Shown: positions 58,766-64,000 of the stretch, piece after piece | Position numbering within the stretch: position 1 is the first letter of the stretch | Layout: each line of letters starts with the position of its first letter | Origin: Margaritispora aquatica | Taxonomy: Eukaryota; Ascomycota; Leotiomycetes; Helotiales; Discinellaceae | Assembly: GCA_007644065.1 (NCBI GenBank) | Contig: VJWN01000009.1 | Span: 1,674,001 to 1,738,000, forward strand | Length of the DNA stretch: 64,000 bases | Direction of reading: 5' to 3' | Notes under the pieces: model-generated | The model's database searches: none | The model's input: the letters and a program-made list of their open reading frames with translations, nothing else | Told to the model about the DNA's origin: nothing | Translations under genes and position numbers: made by a program

Positions 58766-60412
58766 ACAAAGGAAATAATACCACAGAGCAGAGGCTCGCT
58801 TAACCCCCCTTCCCCTTCCCCTTCCTGGATTGATCTGGACATTATTTCCTTGTGCGCGAGACTTCCATCGAATCATGACGGCCAATGTCGCTGAGATGAG
58901 GTTAGATTTATTTATGGACTTGTTTGCTTTGCTGACGGCAGACCCGGCCGGTGGTGTCGAGAGAATCACCACCACAACCATACCTACCTGACAGGAGGTA
59001 CTGTATGTACAGTAAGTAAGTGGGTGGTAGGACAGAGATTCTGTACGTCAACAGCCTCCCTTCCTCAGGTACCTATCGTTCTCTCCGAACATCAAAAGGA
59101 AGTGAGGCGGTGGCTTCTGTGGCAGTGGGCATCGACAACGCAGCATTGAAAATAGAGCTGGTGACCGCGCACTTCGACTTGCGCTCCCTCGCCGAGGATG
59201 ACGATGTATGAGGGGTCGATGAGTCGGAAGAGGGCCTGATGATGATGTTTTGATGTTTGGACGTTGATGATGTTGAGAGCGGAGGAGGGGTCACTTGTCA
59301 CTCATCCGTCTTGAACTAGATCGCGAATCCCAAGACCCCACGCGAATCCCCCCCCCTCCCCAAAACACCTCATTCATTCATCCCACTTCATCAAGGTGCC
59401 TACGGACATTTACTGTATTTTCTTCTGGATGGCAACAGAGACACTCGGAGACGAGAGGGGCAGATGAGGGGTCATATGGTAGGTACAATAGGTGGGTGGT
59501 TAGATATCTCATGGACAAAGAAAAACAACCGAGCATCAACAAACCTCTCATCTTCGCCTCCTGTTCTCGTCGTCGCCGACAACAATCATAACCCCTCAAC
59601 TAATGGCCCCAACCCAATCCCTTACAGGATCAAAGCTTGGGATACTCGGGCCAAACGAAGACTACCCTTAAAGAAGCAAGCCTCAGCCACTTCTTGCGCA
59701 CCACCCAATTCTCTGGATACAAACATACGCCTCGATCACCATGCAAAAGCAAATCCCATCGCCTCCCAATGATAGACAGACCGCAGTTGGACAAACAGAA
59801 GATCCGGGCTGCACTCCTGCATTTGGGTATTTCTTTTTGTAGGCTGTCTTCCGTCAAAGATACGCCTTCTCCCTTTCTTTCCTGATGGAAATATCACATA
59901 TTCTGGTTCTTCTTTTTAGAGTCTGATATCGTCAGATTAATTGTGGGTACCTATATTTTGTCTCGATCTAAGAATTTGAGCTTGTCCAAGCAAGCAAGCT
60001 ACCCCTCTCTTCCCTCTCTCTTGTTGCCGCACCCCTCTCTCTCCCTCTCTCTCTCTACAGCGGCGAACCCGTAATACTGGGCATAGGTGCTATGCTGTAG
60101 CCATCTCCACTCCCTCTGCCACAGGCACGGCTGCCGCAGCACGGGTTACCGAACCAAGCCTCGGATCACCGCTGCCCTCTCTCCTCCTTGGTGGTGTTCC
60201 TCCTTCACATGACGATGGGTGAGTGAGCTTGACAACAAAACGACGCCCTGCCCTGCTGCACGCTGCACCTGACCAAGACTCAACGCTTGCTTGTGTTGGC
60301 ATCGCGTTGCATCGCGGGGCGGCAGCCTTTTCACCTTTTAGCATCGTGCGGGGATGGGAAACTAGTTGCCGGTAGATTCAACACGATACGTACCTAGTGA
60401 GCCTAGGTTCAT

Positions 60413-60436
60413 TACAGTACAGTACAGTACAGTACA
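60413..60436. repeat. (CAGTA) x5 microsatellite
   Basis: About five copies of a pentamer in non-coding DNA. Confidence 0.8.
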
Positions 60437-60504
60437 TCGGCAAAATTACCAAAGCAGAAGTACATCCATCAGCGCATCATCGCGGTGCTGTCAACGCAGA
60501 ACAG

Positions 60505-60552
60505 CGGTCACGGTCACGGTCACGGTCACGGTCACGGTCACGGTCACGGTCA
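60505..60552. repeat. (CGGTCA) x8 hexamer array
   Basis: Eight perfect copies of CGGTCA over 48 bp, the longest perfect hexamer array seen in the window. The complementary strand reads TGACCG, so the array offers regularly spaced identical sites. Confidence 0.92.
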
Positions 60553-60738
60553 TGGTTACGAAAAGTAACGCCCCATTCATTCTTGCCCTCAGCAATTCCC
60601 ACCAACAAGACTTCCATTCTTTGCTTTGCTTTGCTTTGCATCATTTGAAGAATGGAACTCGAGAAGTCTCAACCAACTAATTGCCTCCCTTCCATCCCCA
60701 GCACTCGTTTACTGGCTCGCCCAAACTGGTGGTTCACA

Positions 60739-60768
60739 ACCTCACACCTCACACCTCACACCTCACAC
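60739..60768. repeat. (ACCTCAC) x4 minisatellite
   Basis: About four copies of a heptamer in non-coding DNA. Confidence 0.85.
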
Positions 60769-60893
60769 CGCTCTCGGATAAACGAACCAGATTCCAGGAG
60801 CAAAAAGTCCCGAGGTACCTATTTTGTGGGAAAAAGGGAAAGAAAGGGAGCGTGTGCCTGCATAACACATAACTTACTTTCCATCGTGCTATG

Positions 60894-60896
<3 letters not shown>

Positions 60897-60926
<30 letters not shown>
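60897..60926. repeat. (GT) x15 dinucleotide repeat
   Basis: Alternating purine-pyrimidine tract of about 30 bp, potentially Z-DNA forming. Confidence 0.9.
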
Positions 60927-60929
<3 letters not shown>

Positions 60930-61258
60930 TGTGGTGAACTGTGCGATTGTGCTTTGTGCTCTGTGCACTGGGTATGTGTGAGTTGGGCTTAATAAATTTA
61001 GTGGTTGGTACGTGGTGAGTTGGTGTCTTTGGTCTGTCGGTCTTTGCCAATTCAATTCAATTCAACTCAATTCCAAATTCAATATAGTGGCATCCAAATA
61101 ATTGATTGAATTTGGCATCATCTGTCATCATATCATCCTGTATCTATTATCCATCACATCCATCACATCAATAAATAAAAGGTACTGTATCACACCACCA
61201 AAAATGGACGCGAACCCCTCCCTCATCATGCCGCTTTTTGTTTTCTTTTTTCTTTTTG

Positions 61259-61290
61259 GTGTGTGTGTGTGTGTGTGTGTTTTTTTTTTT
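61259..61290. repeat. (GT) x11 followed by T run
   Basis: An alternating GT tract passes directly into a run of ten T residues. Confidence 0.9.
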
Positions 61291-61391
61291 TATAATGATA
61301 TTTGTCGCGACATGGTTGGTCGAGAGGGAAAGAGGTCTGAGATGTAAAACGCGAAACCGTACGCGACACGGTACGGGACAGTAACGGTAAT

Positions 61392-61418
61392 GGTGACACG
61401 GTGACACGGTGACACGGT
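61392..61418. repeat. (GGTGACAC) x3 minisatellite
   Basis: Three copies of an octamer in non-coding DNA. Confidence 0.8.
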
Positions 61419-61892
61419 GAACACGTCTGTCGGAACTGAATTGGACTGGAAGAGAAAAGTCCAAGCTGAATGATTAAATGACTGAATGAATGAATGGAAC
61501 TTCTCAAACCCCTCTACTGATACTGAGCACTTGCAAACTCCCCTCTCCCCTCTCTCCTCTTTAGGCCATTTTTCGCATTTTGAATTGGTCATTTTTATTT
61601 CTTTTCTCTCTTTCCCCCCTCCAACCTTCGACTCGAACTCGAAACCCCTCCACTCCCCTCCTTCACTCCCCTCTACCTACCTACCCTTTTTTTCGCTGGC
61701 CCCCTCTACTTTTCACCCCTCCAAACGAAACATCTCTTCTTTGCCTGCAAGCCCTTTCCATGTGCTGAGCTGGGCTGGGGCTTAAAGCAGCTAACTGTAA
61801 CTGTAAAATCTCCATCTATTTGTGTCCGTCGCTGGTCCTTGCTTGGTACGTGGTGCTTGGTGGTGGTGGTGGTGTTTCTTTTCTGCCTTGCG

Positions 61893-61916
61893 AGACAGAC
61901 AGACAGACAGACAGAC
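61893..61916. repeat. (GACA) x6 microsatellite
   Basis: Six tetramer copies in non-coding DNA. Confidence 0.88.
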
Positions 61917-61993
61917 ACCAGCAGCAATAGTTACACATCGTTAACTAGGCAAAATCTAAATCTAAATCTAAACATGGAATACACACTATTGTA

Positions 61994-62018
61994 ATTGATT
62001 GATTGATTGATTGATTGA
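61994..62018. repeat. (ATTG) x6 microsatellite
   Basis: About six tetramer copies in non-coding DNA. Confidence 0.88.
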
Positions 62019-62275
62019 TCGTCCCAAACTCCCAAAACAGCTCTTGGTCCTGAATATCACACCAACGAACGATTGATCGATCGTCACAGCTGGACTGGCA
62101 ATCAACGCGAATGCCAGGTACACGACCCGCTAAATATTTTAGTATAATATAGTACGTGAGTGAGTATCCTGGACTAGGACGGGCAAGTCAAGTTTAATTC
62201 AAATTCAAGTTGTTGTAACAGCACGCGACACCGGCCAGCACCTACAGTAGCCTGGCAGGCTTCAGGCTTCAGACA

Positions 62276-62304
62276 CACGCTACACGCTACACGCTACACG
62301 CTAC
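62276..62304. repeat. (ACACGCT) x4 minisatellite
   Basis: Four heptamer copies in non-coding DNA. Confidence 0.85.
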
Positions 62305-62557
62305 AGTAGAATGAATGAATGACACGCCGCCAGAGTTAGTTGCACATCGCACGCGATCTGGTCTGAATCTGAACGTTCGGCCAGCGTGTGCGTGTGCGTG
62401 TTGTGCCACGGGCAAAGAAAAGCTCCCCGGCCGCCGGGATCGAGTGACTTCTTCCAGCGCGTGTATGCGTTGTGTGTGTGCGTGTGTGTTCATCAATCAA
62501 ATCAAATCAAATCAAATCTTGACCCGAATTTCAAATAAAATAATAATACCCCCAAGT

Positions 62558-62605
62558 ACCCAAGTAAAGTACCCAAGTAAAGCACCCAAGTAAAGTACCC
62601 AAGTA
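62558..62605. repeat. 13-bp unit (ACCCAAGTAAAGT) x~4
   Basis: Nearly four tandem copies of a 13-bp unit with single-base variants, in non-coding DNA. Confidence 0.85.
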
Positions 62606-63445
62606 GAGAAGGTATAATGAACGGGCAAGTAGGTAAGGTAGAAAATCTACCAAAGTTGCGAGTCCACTGCAATGCCCATGCTGTACCCATCCTATCCATC
62701 CCACCTCACCTGCCCCCGCCTACCAGCCTACCAACCCACCTGTCATGCCTCCCCCTCCCTTGCCCTCCCCCTCACTCCCAGTGAACACTCAACAGCGACC
62801 CTCACGGGGCTTGGCTCCCCTTTTGGGCTGGATCACGCTGTTGAGCAACAGAGCAACAAACAGGAAGGGAGGGGTTTGCTTCCCCGACAGCCCAGCCCAG
62901 CCGTTTGGTTTGGATTGTGGGTGGTGTCGGGTGGATTGTGGTGGTGGTGGTTCTCGCTTAGCTTGTTGATCCCGGACGTGGATATGGGTTGTGGATGTTG
63001 GATGTGGATACCGTATTGATGTGGACGTGACCAAGATCCTGGGGCTTGGATTTTCGAAGAGAGGTGAGGTGAGTTCCTTAGTCAGTTCCTTAGTGAGTGA
63101 GAGCGAGAGTGAGGTGTACATGGGTAGATGGATCCTGACATGGGGATGGGAATGGAATGGAACTTATGGAATTTGTGGAAAAGAACCAGACCAAAAGCTA
63201 GATCAGACAGGGAAGCGGGTAAGGAAAGCAGGCAAGGCAAGGGAAAGGAAGGGGAAGGCGAAGGGGAAAAGCGGTCGGAACCCCTGGTTCGCAAGTCCCG
63301 AAATTGAAGTGAGTTCAAGTGAGTTCAAGTCAAGGCAATGCGATGGTATGGTATGTCATGGTAACTAGTGTGAACTAATGGGGAGGAAGTCTAGGACTTG
63401 GGAGAGACAGACAGTGAGAGACAAAGAGAGAGAGAGAGACATACA

Positions 63446-63464
63446 AACGAACGAACGAACGAAC
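63446..63464. repeat. (ACGA) x~5 microsatellite
   Basis: About five tetramer copies preceded by a GA-rich tract. Confidence 0.85.
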
Positions 63465-64000
63465 AAGCAGGAGGCGGCCGGTCGGGCGGGCGGACGGACG
63501 GGCTGGAGCGGATGGGTGAGGTGAGTTGTGTTGAGCTGACTGATGACTGACTGACTAGTCACTCTGTGTGTGTGTCTGTGTATGCGTGTCCGATCGTGAG
63601 CTTGGGTGGAAAGGGTTTGGTGATCTTGGTTTTTTATGTGTGTGTATGTGTGTGATATGTGATTTGGACTTGGGAATTGATTTGATTTGTGATTTGTGTT
63701 CTGGTTTGTGGGTTTTTAGGTTTTTGGGTTTGGAGTTTGAGTTTGGATGCCGTCGTGAATTTTTGACTTTGTGACTTGGTTGGTGGTTGGTTGGTAATGG
63801 TATTGGTGTTGATATTGCTGTTAGTATTAGTACTGGTGTTGGTGTTCGCTTGGTGTTAAATTAATATTGTGATTCGAGTTTCACGTATGAGAGAGGAGAG
63901 ATGCAATGACGACGATAATGGTGGTGATGGAGATGGTAAGAGTAATAGAGATGACGGACCATTCGTCAGAAATACCCATCTATCTCAATCAATCAATCAA

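Larger units (their letters stand above)
56878..64000. other. 7-kb repeat-rich, gene-free region upstream of the transcription factor
   Basis: No coding gene is supported on either strand. The region has strong local strand asymmetry (G-rich around 57.2-58.0 kb, C-rich around 61.5-61.8 kb), long homopolymer-like G and C runs (for example near 58022-58032 and 58205-58217) and a dense mixture of di- to 13-mer tandem repeats. Open frames here encode low-complexity sequence only. It may include a long promoter or 5' leader of the transcription factor, or continue toward a gene beyond the window. Confidence 0.5.

Noticed and set aside
56878..64000. Telomere-proximal region
   Set aside because: No TTAGGG arrays or subtelomeric helicase genes are present. 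The repeats are diverse simple sequences.

Overview
The window is nuclear DNA of a filamentous ascomycete (Pezizomycotina). Genes are spaced and carry short introns of about 48-180 bp with GT..AG ends and CTAAC/CTGAC-like branch sites. The gene set is typical of these fungi: mdm10, mrt4, U1-70K, mitochondrial L51, a short kinesin-3, a 2EXR protein, and secreted carbohydrate-active enzymes. A plant-associated Leotiomycete-like saprotroph or pathogen would fit, but that is inference. No bacterial genes, CRISPR arrays, rRNAs or intact transposons were seen.

Layout. 1-9.1 kb is gene-poor: an acidic hypothetical protein, a three-copy 160-bp degenerate tandem repeat, a gene broken by four in-frame stops, and a secreted Thr-rich protein with a Cys-rich tail. 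9.1-18.9 kb is a housekeeping block: an NRAMP metal transporter, MRPL51 divergent from U1-70K, and mrt4 divergent from mdm10. 21-27 kb holds a cytochrome P450, a kinesin-3 and a 2EXR protein. 28.4-38.2 kb is a carbohydrate-degradation neighbourhood: a starch-active AA13 lytic polysaccharide monooxygenase with CBM20, a PL9 pectate lyase, and a cellobiose dehydrogenase (AA8-AA3_1, a known LPMO electron donor), plus two decayed gene remnants. 38.6-48.2 kb has a SAM methyltransferase, an MlrC-like M81 peptidase, a putative GPI-anchored Ser/Thr/Pro-rich protein and an amino-acid/choline-type permease. 48.2-64 kb contains a single gene, a two-finger C2H2 transcription factor. It is flanked by about 6 kb downstream and more than 7 kb upstream of microsatellite-rich DNA with no recognisable gene.

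Splicing. For most multi-exon genes I joined exons by hand so that the reading phase closes and conserved motifs are restored; those exon coordinates are given. Less certain junctions are flagged: one intron of the Thr-rich protein, U1-70K intron 1, and methyltransferase intron 2.

Most interesting signals: the AA13/CDH/PL9 neighbourhood; two or three genes decaying through C-to-T-type stop codons; a U1-70K gene whose own first intron has two weak competing donors; a stop-free, multiple-of-three intron inside zinc finger 1 of the transcription factor; a P450 with no acidic residue in the I-helix oxygen-activation motif; and the very long repeat-rich surroundings of the transcription factor.
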